Shown piece after piece: positions 53,857 to 64,000 of a DNA stretch of 64,000 nucleotides. This DNA is from Syngnathus acus. Taxonomy: Eukaryota; Chordata; Actinopteri; Syngnathiformes; Syngnathidae. Numbering within the stretch: the stretch's first letter is position 1; every line of letters begins with the position of its first letter. The position numbers were made by a program, and so were the translations under genes. Below the pieces are notes generated by a model that saw nothing but the letters and a program-made list of their open reading frames with translations, was not told where the DNA came from and searched no databases. The stretch is taken from assembly GCF_901709675.1 (NCBI RefSeq), contig NC_051095.1:26767956-26831955 (forward strand), written 5' to 3'.

Positions 53857-55815
53857 CATCCATCCATCTTCTGCCTCTTATCTGTCACAGGGGCAGCAGC
53901 TTCTGGAGGGAACCCGAGACTTCGTTCAGCTCATCCCGGGGAGGTCCCACGGTGTTCCCAGGCGAGCTCAGAGGCATAGTCTCTCCAGCGTGTCCTGGGT
54001 CGTCCCCGGGGTCTCCTGCTGGTGGGATATGCCTCCCCTGAGAGGCGTCCTAATCAAATGCCCAACCCCTGTCATCTGGCTCCTCTCAACGTCAAGGAGC
54101 AGCGGCTCGACTCTGACTCCCTCCCGGATAACTGAGCTTCTCACCCTGTCTCTAAGGGAGAGCCCGGACACCCTGTGGACGAAACTCATTTTGTCCGCTT
54201 GTATATCCGGGATCTTAATCCTTCAGTCACAACCCATAGCTCGTGACCATAGGTGAGGGCAGGAAGGTAGATCAATTGGAAAATCGTGAGCTTCGCCTTT
54301 CAGCTCAGCTTCTCTTCACCACAACGGACCGGAACAGAGTTCGCATCATAGCAGACGCTGCACCGACCCGCTTGTCTATCTCACGCTTCATCCTGCCCTC
54401 GCTCGTGAACAAGACAACTTGATACAAGATACTTGAACTCCTCCACTCGGGGCAGGAGCTCATCCACCACCCGGAGAGAGCATTCCACTCTTTTCCGACT
54501 GAGGACCATGGACTCAGATTTGGAGATGCTGACTGTCATCCCGACCGCTTCACACTCAGCTGTGAACCGCTGCAATGAGAGCTGGAGACCACGGCTTGAA
54601 GAAGCACCACATCATCTGCAAAAAACATAGATGTGATGCTGAGGTCACTAAACCGGACACTCTCAACGCCTCGGCTGCTTCTAGGAATTCTGTCCATAAA
54701 AGTTATGAACAGAATCTATGATAAAGTGCAGCAGCCTTGGCTCCAACCTTCACTGTAAATGAATCTGACTTATTACCGGAAATGTGGATCAAACTCTGGC
54801 ATCAGTGATACAGGGACGAAACTGTCCTTACTCGTGGGTTCGGTACCCCGTACTCCCCAAGCACCCCCCACAGAACTCCCTTAGGGACTCAGTCAATCGC
54901 CTTCTCCAAGGCCACAAAACACACCTGGACTGGTTGAGTGAACTCCCATGCACCCTTGAGGATCCTGCCGAGGGTATAGAGCTGGTCCAGTGTTCCACGG
55001 CTCGGACAAAAACCGCACTGCTCCTCCTGAATCTGAGATTCGACCTCCCGACGGACCCCCCTCTCTCGCACCCCTGAATCGACCTTCCCAGGCAGGCTGA
55101 GGAGTGTAATTCTTCTGTAGGTGGAACACAACCTCCTCTTACAAAGCCCTAAAATCGGGGATCGTGTTGAGCACACAAGTCCAATGATAGAACACCGCTC
55201 GGGTTCTGATCGGTGGGGCCGTTCCTCCAAATCACGCCCTTCCAGGTCTAACTGTCATTGCCCACGTGAGCATTGAAGTCACCCAGCAGAACGATGGAGT
55301 CCCCAGAAGGAGCACTCTCCAGCACTTCCTTTAAGGACACCAAAAAGGGTGGGTATTCTGACCTGCTGTTTGGTGCATAAACACATACAACAGTCAGGAC
55401 CCGTCCCCCAACCTGGAGGCGAAGGGAGGTGACCCTCTCGTTCACCGGGTGTGAACCCCAATGTACAGGCGCCGAGCTGGGAGGAAATAAGTATGCTCAC
55501 ACCTGCTCGCCGCCTTTCACCGTGGGTAACTCCATAGTGGAAGAAAGTCCAACCCTTCTCAAGAGGACTGGTACCAGAACCCAAGCTGTGTGTGGAGACA
55601 AGTCCCGCTATGTCTAGTCTGAACTTTTCTGCCTCACACACCAGCTTGGGCTCCTTTCCTGCCAGAGAGATGACGTCCTGAGAGCCAGCTTCTGTAGCCG
55701 GGGATCGGATCGCCAAGGTCCACCCTTAGGCACCACCTAGTTCTTTCTGCACTGGACCCCTTTGGCCCCTCCCACAGGTGGTGAACCCATGGGAACACTT
55801 TTCATTTTCCTGATG
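53857..55815 (-). mobile_element. Rex3-type RTE LINE, reversed, internally deleted
   Basis: The 3' end (TCATCCATCCATCTTCTGCC at 53858) and the 5' part up to about 55810 match the other Rex3 copies. RT text (54889-55230) and endonuclease text (55248-55716, with [16 protein letters not shown] and [15 protein letters not shown]) are joined by a deletion near 55140-55190. The deletion removes the linker and early RT. Many stops are present and it is the most decayed Rex3 copy here. Confidence 0.88.
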
Positions 55816-55978
55816 AAAATTAAAAAAACTGGGCTAGTTAGTGAAAATCCTCAATTTTGCCTTTCTTTAAAGTAGATGCATTATCAAATTCCTAAATCTT
55901 TCAAAAGTTTAGTTTTTGTGATGTTTACTTTGTCATTATAGAATAGGATAAGCGGTTTAGAAGATGAATGAATAACTA

Positions 55979-57459
55979 CAGTATTTTTCGGACTAAAAGT
56001 CGCTCCGGAGTACAAGTCGCACCAGCCATAAAATGCACAATAAAGAGGAAAAAAGCATATGTCGCACCGGAGCTTAAGTCGCATTTTGGGGGAAATTTAT
56101 TTGACAAAATCCAACACCAAGAACACACATGAACCAGCAACAACAGGCTAAACAATACGGTATGCTAACGTGACATAAACACAAACGAGGAGCTGAGAAC
56201 GGGCCTGATGTAACATTAACAGTTTTTCAATTAACAATAACATAAATACCACGTTTATCAAACCATCTGTGTCACTCCAAATCATTAAATCCATCGATCG
56301 AATTCGTCCTCCTTTCTGTAAACAACGCCGCGTGTGCGGCGCGCCACTGACTTCAGACTCGTCGTCAGTTGCAGTTCAAATTATTCCACAGGCCCATATA
56401 ATGATATATAAAGTATATATCAAATAACTATCATATAAACAACAATATTATCAAACCATCTGTGTCACTCCAAATCATTAAATCCATCGATCGAATTCCT
56501 CGTCTTTTATGTAAACAACGCTGCCTGTGCGCCGCTGACGTCTGACTCGTCGTCAGTTGCAGTTAAAATTATTCCACAGGTCCATATAATTATAAACAAC
56601 AATTTTATCAAACTATCTCTGTCACTCCACGTCATTAAATCCATCGATCGAATTCTTCGTCCTTTATGTAAACAACGCCGCGTGTGCGCCGCGCACGTCG
56701 GACTAGTCGTCAGTTGCAGTTCAAAATACAATAATACATCGCGGTTCGTTTATCGCGGTTTCACTACATCACGGATTTGTTTTTCCAAATTAAAAAAAAA
56801 TAAGATTCAAAATAAAACTTTGAAATTGAGGAATTATGGCACAAATGTTGCCCACTCGTCAGCAGAAAGCGGGGAGTGCCCACACAATTGCAGTGCATAC
56901 ATTTGTACCTTTTTATAAAAAAAATCGTTACATTAATAAGAGTTCTATAAACACATTTAAGAGTGTTATAACTTGTTATAGAAAAATCGTTATAATAATA
57001 AAACTGTTGTAAAAACATATTTACAGTATGTACACTTGTACCTTGTTATTAAAATTGTTATAATAACAAAAGCTGCTCTAAAAAGATATTTACAGTATGT
57101 GTTAAGAATTCTCCATGTTATTTATGTTATTCAGCCGTGCTTTGATTTGAGGTAGGTTGCTTTATTTTGAAGGCCGTTTTCAGATGATACCATTTCAAAT
57201 CATTAAATCTCTTGACTCTGGAAGTCAATGAATGGAACTCATTGTCGGCGAGGCTTCAATTATTCCACAGCCATAGTGCGCCCTCATGCGGTTTGAAGTG
57301 AAAATAACATGTGAAGTGATCAACTATACTAGTAAGTAATTTGTTAATGATCAAGTAAAAATCTGTGAATTATTTCACATATAAGTCGATCCTGAGTATA
57401 AGTCGGACCCCCACACAAACTATGAAAAAAAAACGCCACTTATAGTCCGAAAAATACGG
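55979..57459 (-). mobile_element. pogo/Tigger-like element with tandem tail repeats, 1481 bp
   Basis: It is the same family as 21734-27707 in opposite orientation. The ends are CAGTATTTTTCGGACTAAAA next to TA and TAGTCCGAAAAATACGG next to TG (mutated TA). Three units of about 170-195 bp (about 56254-56400, 56449-56585 and 56605-56735) each repeat ATTAAATCCATCGATCGAAT and a CGCCGCGTGTGCG-type block, which is the reverse of the transposase acidic-tail coding sequence. Confidence 0.75.
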
Positions 57460-57605
57460 TGGTTAAAAGCTTGGATGTAATTAGGACAAATTATACTCCT
57501 AAATTTGACCTGATTTTTTTCCTCCATCCACTGTTCCAAAACTATTTTCCAAAAACTAAAATTCTCTCTTCAGTGCCTTTCTTTTCTGTATTTGTTTTAG
57601 CTTTG

Positions 57606-57690
57606 TCACGTACCGGCGCCACCTTTGACAGGACCACGCCCCCCTATCAGCGGAATCACCGCCACCTGCCACAGGCTCATGGAACCGGCG
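57606..57690 (+). repeat. Gypsy (sushi-like) LTR 5' fragment
   Basis: TGTCACGTACCGGCGCCACC through GCCACAGGCTCATGGA matches the first ~80 bases of the LTR at 16738. These are the bases missing from the truncated LTR at 11985. It merges directly into the satellite that follows. Confidence 0.75.
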
Positions 57691-57719
57691 TGAAGCTGCC
57701 CCCCCACCCCACGCAAAAT

Positions 57720-58580
57720 TTAAGCAAAATAGTCTGTTTCGTTTGTGCTTCGTTTGTGCTGGTTTGTGCAGCAAAAATTTTCATTTGTGCTGCTATGGTT
57801 TTTTAGTTATGAACCATTCTTTTATAGGTCATCCAGAGTTCACCCAGCCCCCCATCTGCTCAAAATGAACCCAAAATGGTACCGTTTGTTTGTGCTTCGT
57901 TAGTGCTGGTTTGTGCAGCAAAAATTTTCGTTGTGCTGCTTCCGTTTCGGAGATATTACACGTTTATTTTATAGCGATGACGTCACCCAGCCCCCCATTT
58001 CGGTCCAAATGGACCCAAAATGGTACCGTTCGTTTGTGCTTCGTTTGTGCAGGTTTGTGCAGCAAAACTTTTCGTTTGTGCTGCTATGGTTTTTTAGTTA
58101 TGAACGATTCTTTTGTAGGTCATCCAGAGTTCACCCAGCCCCCAATCTGCTCAAAATGGACCCAAAATGGTACCGTTCGTTTGTGCTTCGTTAGTGCTGG
58201 TTTGTGCAGCAAAAATTTTCGTTTGTGCTGCTTCCGTTTCGGAGATATTACACATTTATTTTATAGCGATGACGTCACCCAGCCCCCCATTTCGGTCCAA
58301 ATGGACCCAAAATGGTACCGTTCATTTGTGCTTCGTTTGTGCAGGTTTGTGCAGCAAAAATGTTCGTTTGTGCTGCTTCCGTTTCGGAGATATTACACAT
58401 TTATTTTATAGCGATGACGTCAGGTAGCCCCGCCCCCCTGTTTACTTCCAAACGACCCAAAATAGTGCCGTTCGTTTGTGTTTCGTTTGTGCTGGTTTGT
58501 GCTGCAAAAAGTTTCGTTTGTACTGCTACGGTTTTGCAGATATTACACATTTAATTCATAGCGAAGACGTCACCCAGCCC
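57720..58580. repeat. ~147-bp tandem satellite, about 6 units
   Basis: ACCCAAAATGGTACCGTT recurs at about 57869, 58013, 58160, 58305 and, altered, 58455, a period of 144-150 bp. Each unit has multiple GTTTGTGCTTCGTTTGTGC and TTTGTGCAGCAAAA motifs. Two unit types occur: one with TATGGTTTTTTAGTTATGAA (57790 and 58082), one with TTTCGGAGATATTACAC (57948, 58239 and 58385). Open frames through the array (such as 57890-58411) are repeat artefacts. It lies next to the transposon-type gene at 59015-60488 and may be its subterminal region. Confidence 0.85.
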
Positions 58581-59014
58581 ACGTCACTGTATTTTGTCGC
58601 GAATTTCAAGCTCCTGGAATGCTCCTGATGCAGGACGAATACAAGGTAAATATGTTCTTAGACTTTTTTTTCCTTTTCTTTTTATCTTACAGAAAACATT
58701 CACTGCGGGGAATGGCTTTTAGTACGAGGATATTTCTGTAATTATGTTTGTATCGTGCTCATTGATTAATTTCCTTGTTTTCAATAAGCCTATGTGATCA
58801 TTTTTTTCAATTACATCTGACATGCAAAAGGTTCACCGCAACCTAAATACCTGATGAGTCTATGTCTGCTCCAAAACATTAATTAATGCAACAATTAATA
58901 CATGTATGTGAAGTTGATGACAGCCAGAAAAAGAAACTTGAAAACGTGAAAAAATAACTTTCTTTGTCAAAGGGAACATTATCAACATTTTTTTCCAACA
59001 ATTCAAACAATGCA
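58581..59014. other. 3' flank of the minus-strand gene, non-coding
   Basis: AT-rich sequence. No clear AATAAA is seen close to the stop on the minus strand, and no inverted repeat could be fixed. Confidence 0.4.
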
Positions 59015-60265
59015 TCACTGCACTGTGTAGAACACAGCATGTGGGAAGATCTTAGTATTTACTGATGCTGCTTTCACTCCACTTCCCAGGTCATTATAGA
59101 TCTCCCAGGCATATGCAGTCCTCCTGCAGTATGCCACATAATGCCCGAGAGAATCCTGGGTTAGTCCTTGTTCAAAGCCAATGACTGCTCTCAAAGTAAA
59201 GGTCTTCTCTTTTAGCTCCAGACTGGAGGGAAATTCAAGCAAGGCAACTTCCTTGCAACTGCTACCAAGGTCAGTGTCAATCCACACAAACTCTCCCAGA
59301 TTGTAGCTGTGAGTAACATTACCTGAACACAGAGCCTTGCCTGTATTGTTGTCCTGTGTTTTGAATGAAGACGGACACTGGGAAGGATTTTCAATTGGCC
59401 TGAGGCAGAGAGAGTCAGGAAGGCTGAGTCCCTCTTCAGCAGCAGTCTGAAGAGAAGCCATGCCACAGGTCTGCAGGACAGCAACGTTTGGACAAACAAG
59501 TGAAACTTGCCTTGTTACTTGTTGGCTTAAACTGCAGTACTGTGAGGAGCATTGTTTTATCAAATAAACACTTGGGATATTCCTCATTGCGCTCTCAATT
59601 ACAGTGGAGATGTGGCATTGTGCATCAATTTGGAGAGCACCAGAGGTCAGGAGGACAGGTTTGAATATTTCCCCCAGCAGTTCTGCCCTCTGTGAGTATA
59701 CCTGTGGGTTCACACTCTGTGTTGTGATGGTTTTCACCAGGTGGAGGAATTGGTTCCCACGTTCATAGTTCAGAACAGTCTTTTCAAATGAAAAACTTTC
59801 ACAGAAAGAACAGCATAAGCATTGCAAGACAGAATCAAATGCACAAGTATTGAGCACAAACACTTTTGATGTGCGAAGTTTAACAGGCTGTTGATGGTTC
59901 CCGTTTTTCAACAATGGTACCTTGACTTTTTTCCAGCCCACTTGTGTGTCAATATGCAGCCATTCAGGACAAGGAGAGAGATATGAAGTTATCGTGCTTT
60001 TTTTCGGTGGGACCGCTAAACCTCTCCAGTTTTCAACTGCACTGTCAGTAGATCCATCTGGCTCCGCTCCAGGATGAGATTTTTTTCCCTTTTTGTTTAC
60101 TACTTCAGTTTGAGAAGTACTGCAGACATTGTCAGGCTCTTTGACAGTCGTGGCATCACACATCCTTTTCACTTTTTTGTTTTGCAGAGCAAATCCGCAT
60201 GTTTCCCTCAATGAAGGAAAGATGACGAGCAACAAACCGGTCCACACGAATGGGTAGGCTTTCAT
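59015..60265 (-). CDS. Ubiquitin-specific-protease-like domain of a transposon-type protein
   Basis: A 416-codon open frame. From about residue 68 (reading from 60265): WRGLAVPPKKSTITSYL, WLHIDTQVGWKKVKVPLL, then VFVLNTCAFDSVLQCLCCSF, resembling the catalytic Cys box of C19/USP peptidases (N-T-C...S-x-LQ). Near the C-terminus, DSLGHYVAYCRRTAYAWEIY followed by NDL resembles the His box (GHY.AY.R...W....ND). It would cleave ubiquitin-like modifiers if active. The first ~45 residues of this frame are probably not protein: the neighbouring frame (60156-60488) encodes the true upstream domain, and a one-base shift near 60165-60190, at a poly-T run, joins them. Length, spacing of the boxes and open frame favour a real gene. 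Function in the element is unknown. Confidence 0.6.
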   Translation of the reverse strand: MKAYPFVWTGLLLVIFPSLRETCGFALQNKKVKRMCDATTVKEPDNVCSTSQTEVVNKKGKKSHPGAEPDGSTDSAVENWRGLAVPPKKSTITSYLSPCPEWLHIDTQVGWKKVKVPLLKNGNHQQPVKLRTSKVFVLNTCAFDSVLQCLCCSFCESFSFEKTVLNYERGNQFLHLVKTITTQSVNPQVYSQRAELLGEIFKPVLLTSGALQIDAQCHISTVIESAMRNIPSVYLIKQCSSQYCSLSQQVTRQVSLVCPNVAVLQTCGMASLQTAAEEGLSLPDSLCLRPIENPSQCPSSFKTQDNNTGKALCSGNVTHSYNLGEFVWIDTDLGSSCKEVALLEFPSSLELKEKTFTLRAVIGFEQGLTQDSLGHYVAYCRRTAYAWEIYNDLGSGVKAASVNTKIFPHAVFYTVQ

Positions 60266-60488
60266 GCTTGAAAAGGCCTTTTTTTATGTTTTTGAACTCT
60301 GCTTCAACAGCTGCGGAACTTGCAGTGATGCTGGCGCTTTTGAAGAGAGGGACCATTATTGCTGTCCAGAGTGGCAAGTAACTTCCAAGTCTTGTTATTT
60401 GGGGAATAATCTCAGGGAGGAAGTGGATGTTGTCTCTATCCCCATCAGTCATGGCAAGTGACCTGCTCTCCTCACATATTTCTGTCAC
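60156..60488 (-). pseudogene. DDE-type transposase C-terminal segment upstream of the USP-like domain
   Basis: The frame gives FLPEIIPQITRLGSYLPLW, MVPLFKSASITASSAAVEAE, FKNIKKGLFKHESLPIRVD and RFVARHLSFIEGNMRI, then loses the frame. From memory, similar 'ASS..VE.EF...K......P.RVDRFV..HL' text occurs near the C-terminus of large transposon proteins in aphids and fish. The superfamily (MULE-like or KDZ/Zisupton-like) cannot be fixed here. Everything further upstream, including the catalytic core, is missing: LINE sequence begins at about 60500. Confidence 0.5.
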
Positions 60489-60875
60489 CCACTCTCGGAC
60501 ATTAGAGCCGGGTTAGAGCAACGCTGGCGTCTGGACTGTTGACTGCCGCTTCTACCCCGAACCGTGTCCGCTATTTGTTTGTCCCCTGTCTGTTTCGTGT
60601 TTCCCGTTTTAAGTGTGCCCGTTTTTTTCTTTTATTTTTCTCGCCTTTTCTCCTGCCCACCGCGTATCTCTGGAGCTCTGCTCGCACCTCTCCGATCCCG
60701 CTCCCTCTGACTACGAGCTACGCTAGCCAGCTAGCCAACCCACCACCGGACCCTCCTACCTCCCGGCTCTGAGCCTGTAGCTGCTCTTGGCTCGGCAAAC
60801 GGCTCCAACCCAATTTGCTGGCCACTTGACCGGCGTCCTCGGGGGGAGCACCCGCTTGCTGCGAGCTCGCCGGTC

Positions 60876-62839
60876 GTGGCTCGGCTGGGTGCCGCCATGA
60901 CACACTGGGGCGTGCTGTTTGCACGGGTACAGTCGGGATTGACCAACACCACCACCCACTCCACCAACATCCCGACTCGGTCCACTGCTGCTTCCATGCA
61001 TTTCACTGCCTACCAACTTCTAGTTAACCAGCTACTAGCTATTTCTACCATTTTACCTGGATTATTCCCAGCTGCTGTCACGTCTCATCTCCTGCATAAA
61101 CTATCACTTCTGCTACTCCGGGCTTCCATTCCACTAACTTCTCGTCCATTTGTCTACACTGCTGCTGATCTTCATCATTTCAACAATAATCACCGTCTCC
61201 CTGCTGCTGCTGCCTCAGCTGCCAGCAAGGCTGGGATCCTCCGCCGTCGCCGCTACATCCACCGTAGCTCCGGACTATCTTTTAACCGACATTTCCCTGA
61301 TGGCTCACCCATCCCCTCTTTCTGGACTAACTCTCGCCCCCCCGTCACCCCCACCTTCCGTACTGTCAGCTTCAACAATCTCCGCTCCCCCACCCGCGCT
61401 CCTTCATCCATCTCCCTCGCACTGCTGAACTGTCGCTCCCTCTCCAACAAATCACTAGTTATTTTCGAACTACTATTGGACAATAATTTGGATCTGCTCC
61501 TTCTCTGTGAAACATGGCAACAGCCCCTGGACTATTTTACTCTCAACCAAGCCACTCCGTCTAACTACAGCTACATCGCCAAACCCCGCCTCTCTGGGCG
61601 AGGAGGTGGTATTGCTGTCCTCCATAAGCGGTCCCTATCCATCACTGAATTGGACCTCAACCTCCCATCTATTTCATCCTTTGAATATCTCGCTTTTTCC
61701 CTCCCCAACTCTACTACTGCTGTTCTTATCTACCGCCCCCCCAAGTCACATCCGTCTTTTCTTTCTGAACTTTCTGAACTTCTCACCATCGTATCCTCAG
61801 TCTCCTATCGCCTCCTACTAATCGGTGACTTCAACATCCACATCGACCAGCCAACTGCTCCACTGACGTCTGACTTCATCTCCCTTCTGGACTGCTTTCA
61901 TCTCACCCAGCACATCAACTTCCCCACCCACACCAAAGGCCACACCCTGGATATAGTATGCTCCTCCTTTCCACTCACATCCAACCCCCGTCCTCTCACC
62001 TTTCCACTGTCAGATCATCTCTGCATCCTCTTCTCCGCCCCTCTACCCTCGCCTCATAAATCCACAAAACGCACCATCTCCTACCGCAACATCAAGACTG
62101 TAAACCCAATCACGCTTTGCCAGCTCTTATCCTCTGCTCTTCCCTCCGACCCCACTTCTTCCTCCCCTGATGACCTTGCCACCACGCTCAACAACATCCT
62201 TTCTGACTCCCTTGATTCCCTAGCCCCCTGGAAAACTTCCTCTGTTACATTCACTAACTCTGCCCCTTGGTACACACCGGAACTCCGCACCATGAAGCAA
62301 ACTGGCCGTCAACTCGAACGCCTCTACAAAAGAACCCGCCTCACCGTCCATGCCGAAACCTTTAAACAACACATCTCCTCTTATCGTGATGCTCTTCTTG
62401 CTGCCAAATCTGCTTACTTCTCATCTCTCATTAATAACACCAACCGAAACCCCCGCATACTGTTCTCCACCGTCAACAAATTGCTCCAGCCACCGGTCAC
62501 CAAGCCACCCTCCTCACCCGCCCTCTGTAACTCCTTCCTTGCCAACTTTAACAACAAAATCGCCCAAATCAACAGTTCTCTGACCGACACCATCAATAAC
62601 TCCTCCTCCCCCACCTCCCCTGTCCTCCTGCCCCCCCTTCCTGACCTCCCGCCCTTCCCCTCTCTCACTGCCTTCTCCCTTGTCGACTCCTCCACTATCC
62701 TAGACATCATTACCTCATCCAAGACAACCACCTGCTCTCTCGACCCTCTTCCAACGACCTTAACTAAGGCCTGCCTCCCTGTCCTCCTCCCCCACCTCAC
62801 CACCCTTTTTAACAGTCTCTATCCCTTGGCCACTTTCCC
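60876..62839 (+). pseudogene. L2 LINE endonuclease and linker
   Basis: The open frame reads MARLGAAMTHWGVLFARV at 60876 (an earlier start cannot be excluded). The apurinic-like endonuclease starts near 61420: ALLNCRSLSNKS (Asn), LLLLCETWQQPLDY (Glu), GRGGGIAVLHKRS, LIYRPPKSHPSFL, LLIGDFNIHIDQP (Asp/Asn), THTKGHTLDIVCSSFPL (Asp) and FPLSDHLCILFSA (Asp-His). All hallmark residues are present. The linker contains SAPWYTPELRTMKQTGRQLE. A small indel near 62838 moves the RT into another frame, so the protein as encoded is split. Confidence 0.9.
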
Positions 62840-64000
62840 ACTGTCTATAAACTTGCAGCCATCACCCCCATCCTCAAAAAGCCCACCTTGGACCCACTCA
62901 ACCTCTCCAACTACCGTCCCATCTCCAACCTTTCATTCCTTTCCAAAACCCTCGAACGCATTGTCTCCGCCCAACTCCACACCCATCTCCAGTCCAACAA
63001 CCTCTATGAACCCTTCCAGTCCGGATTCCGCCCACTTCACAGCACTGAAACAGCTCTAGTTAAAGTCACCAACGATCTCCTCATTTCTGCAGACTCTGGT
63101 GCCCTCAACATCCTACTACTACTTGACCTTAGCGCAGCCTTTGACACTGTGAACCATTCCATCCTCCTCCAAAGGCTGCGCCAACTAGGTGTTGCGGGCA
63201 CTGCACTCGACTGGCTCACCTCCTACCTCACCAACAGAAACCAGTTCATCTCTCTCTCCGGTCACACATCCATCCTCTCCCCAGTTACACAAGGCGTCCC
63301 CCAAGGCTCAGTTCTTTGCCCCCTCCTATTCATCTGTTACCTCTTTCCCCTTGGTACTGTCATCCGCAAACTCAATCTGGACTTCCACTGCTACGCTGAT
63401 GACACCCAGATCTATATACGTTCGACGCCAACCCGCAACCCTTCCCTCACCCATTTTGAAACCTGCATCTCTACAATAAAAGCATGGCTGACCCACAACT
63501 TTCTCAAACTCAACAGTGACAAAACAGAGCTCCTCCTCATAGGCACTAAATCCTCCCTTAATAAAACTGGATCCATCACACTCACCATTGACTCCTCAAA
63601 CATCACTCCCTCCCCTCTGGCACGCAACCTTGGCGTTATTTTTGACCCCACACTGTCCTTTCAACCTCATGTTAGCTCAGTTGTCAAGACCTCCTACTTC
63701 CACCTCCGACGCATCGCCAAAATCCGGCACTGCCTTTCTCTCCCTGCCGCTGAATCTCTCATCCACGCCTTCATCTCATCCCGGCTTGACTACTGCAACT
63801 CCCTTCTCACTGGAATCACTGCTCACTCACTCCATAGACTTCAACTAGTCCAAAACTCTGCTGCCCGCCTCCTTACCCACACCCGGTCCCGTGAACACAT
63901 CACTCCTGTTCTCCACTCTCTTCACTGGCTCCCCATCAAGGAGCGTATCATTTTTAAGATACTCCTCCTCACCTTCAAAGCCCTTCACCACCTGGCTCCC
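62840..64000 (+). pseudogene. L2 LINE reverse transcriptase (continues out of window)
   Basis: After the shift, the frame reads VYKLAAITPILKKPTLDP, NLSNYRPISNLSFLSKTLER, then LLLLDLSAAFDTVNHSILLQ (first Asp), GVPQGSVLCPLLF, active site HCYADDTQIYIRS and LKLNSDKTELLLIG. It continues LGVIFDPTLSFQPHVSS and [13 protein letters not shown], and the typical L2 end SLHWLPIKERIIFKILLLTF begins before the window ends. I saw no stop from 62840 to 64000. The active site is intact. Confidence 0.9.

Larger units (their letters stand above)
60500..64000 (+). mobile_element. L2-clade LINE, continuing past the window edge
   Basis: A GC-rich 5' UTR starts at about 60500-60540 with GCTGGCGTCTGGACTG. It is followed by one long pol ORF with endonuclease and RT. 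The start of the UTR cuts off the transposon gene on the left, so this LINE may have inserted into it. The RT is intact to the window end apart from one frameshift near 62838. Confidence 0.85.

Noticed and set aside
57890-58411. 173-codon frame in the satellite
   Set aside because: The frame exists because the ~147 bp unit is a near-multiple of three; overlapping frames show the same peptide pattern shifted.

Overview
The window looks like a piece of a teleost fish chromosome made mostly of transposable elements (TEs), with one recognisable host gene. Three things point to a ray-finned fish. The first is Rex3-type RTE LINEs with the (GATG)n tail, Rex1/L2-like LINEs and a sushi-like chromodomain Ty3/Gypsy element. 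The second is a mix of Tc1, hAT and pogo/Tigger-like DNA transposons. The third is two exons of a fish-like cystine/glutamate antiporter gene (slc7a11). No bacterial-style gene layout, CRISPR array, rRNA gene or functional tRNA gene is visible. The species cannot be named from the sequence alone. Host gene: slc7a11 lies on the minus strand. Exon 1 (46943-47201, start codon at 47201) and exon 2 (29064-29190) have canonical splice sites and matching phase. They are separated by an intron of about 17.75 kb filled with TEs. Later exons are not visible and probably lie to the left of the window. Layout, left to right: 1-7830 is a ~450 bp inverted repeat split at its centre by a 6.8 kb hAT element, which carries a second hAT, a THAP-domain remnant and a LINE embedded in a tetranucleotide microsatellite. 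8563-11921 is a nearly full Rex3. 11985-17046 is a decayed chromodomain Gypsy element. 17080-18190 holds a hAT fragment, a SINE, a hairpin and a tandem duplication. 18595-21717 is a decayed LINE with a C-terminal C2H2 finger, interrupted by a small hAT MITE. 21734-27707 is a pogo-like element interrupted by a hAT, which is itself interrupted by two LINEs. 28189-31531 holds a solo LTR, slc7a11 exon 2, a non-autonomous LTR element with a solo retroviral-type LTR inside one of its LTRs, and a foldback MITE. 31736-34905 is a reversed Rex3. 35042-40274 is a pogo-like MITE and two Tc1-group elements. 40280-43345 is an L2-like LINE split by an unclassified 2.3 kb insertion. 46943-47201 is slc7a11 exon 1. 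47627-52235 is a hAT and two pogo-like elements, one carrying a LINE. 53857-55815 is a third Rex3. 55979-57459 is a fourth pogo-like element. 57720-58580 is a ~147 bp tandem satellite. 59015-60488 is a transposon-type gene joining a transposase C-terminus to a ubiquitin-protease-like domain. 60500 to the window end is an L2-clade LINE. Most elements are broken by frameshifts, stops or nesting. Several insertions have perfect target-site duplications (TSDs), so their order can be reconstructed. The most unusual coding sequence is the 59015-60488 gene. It keeps a 416-codon open frame with an apparent Cys/His/Asn-Asp protease core among mostly decayed neighbours.
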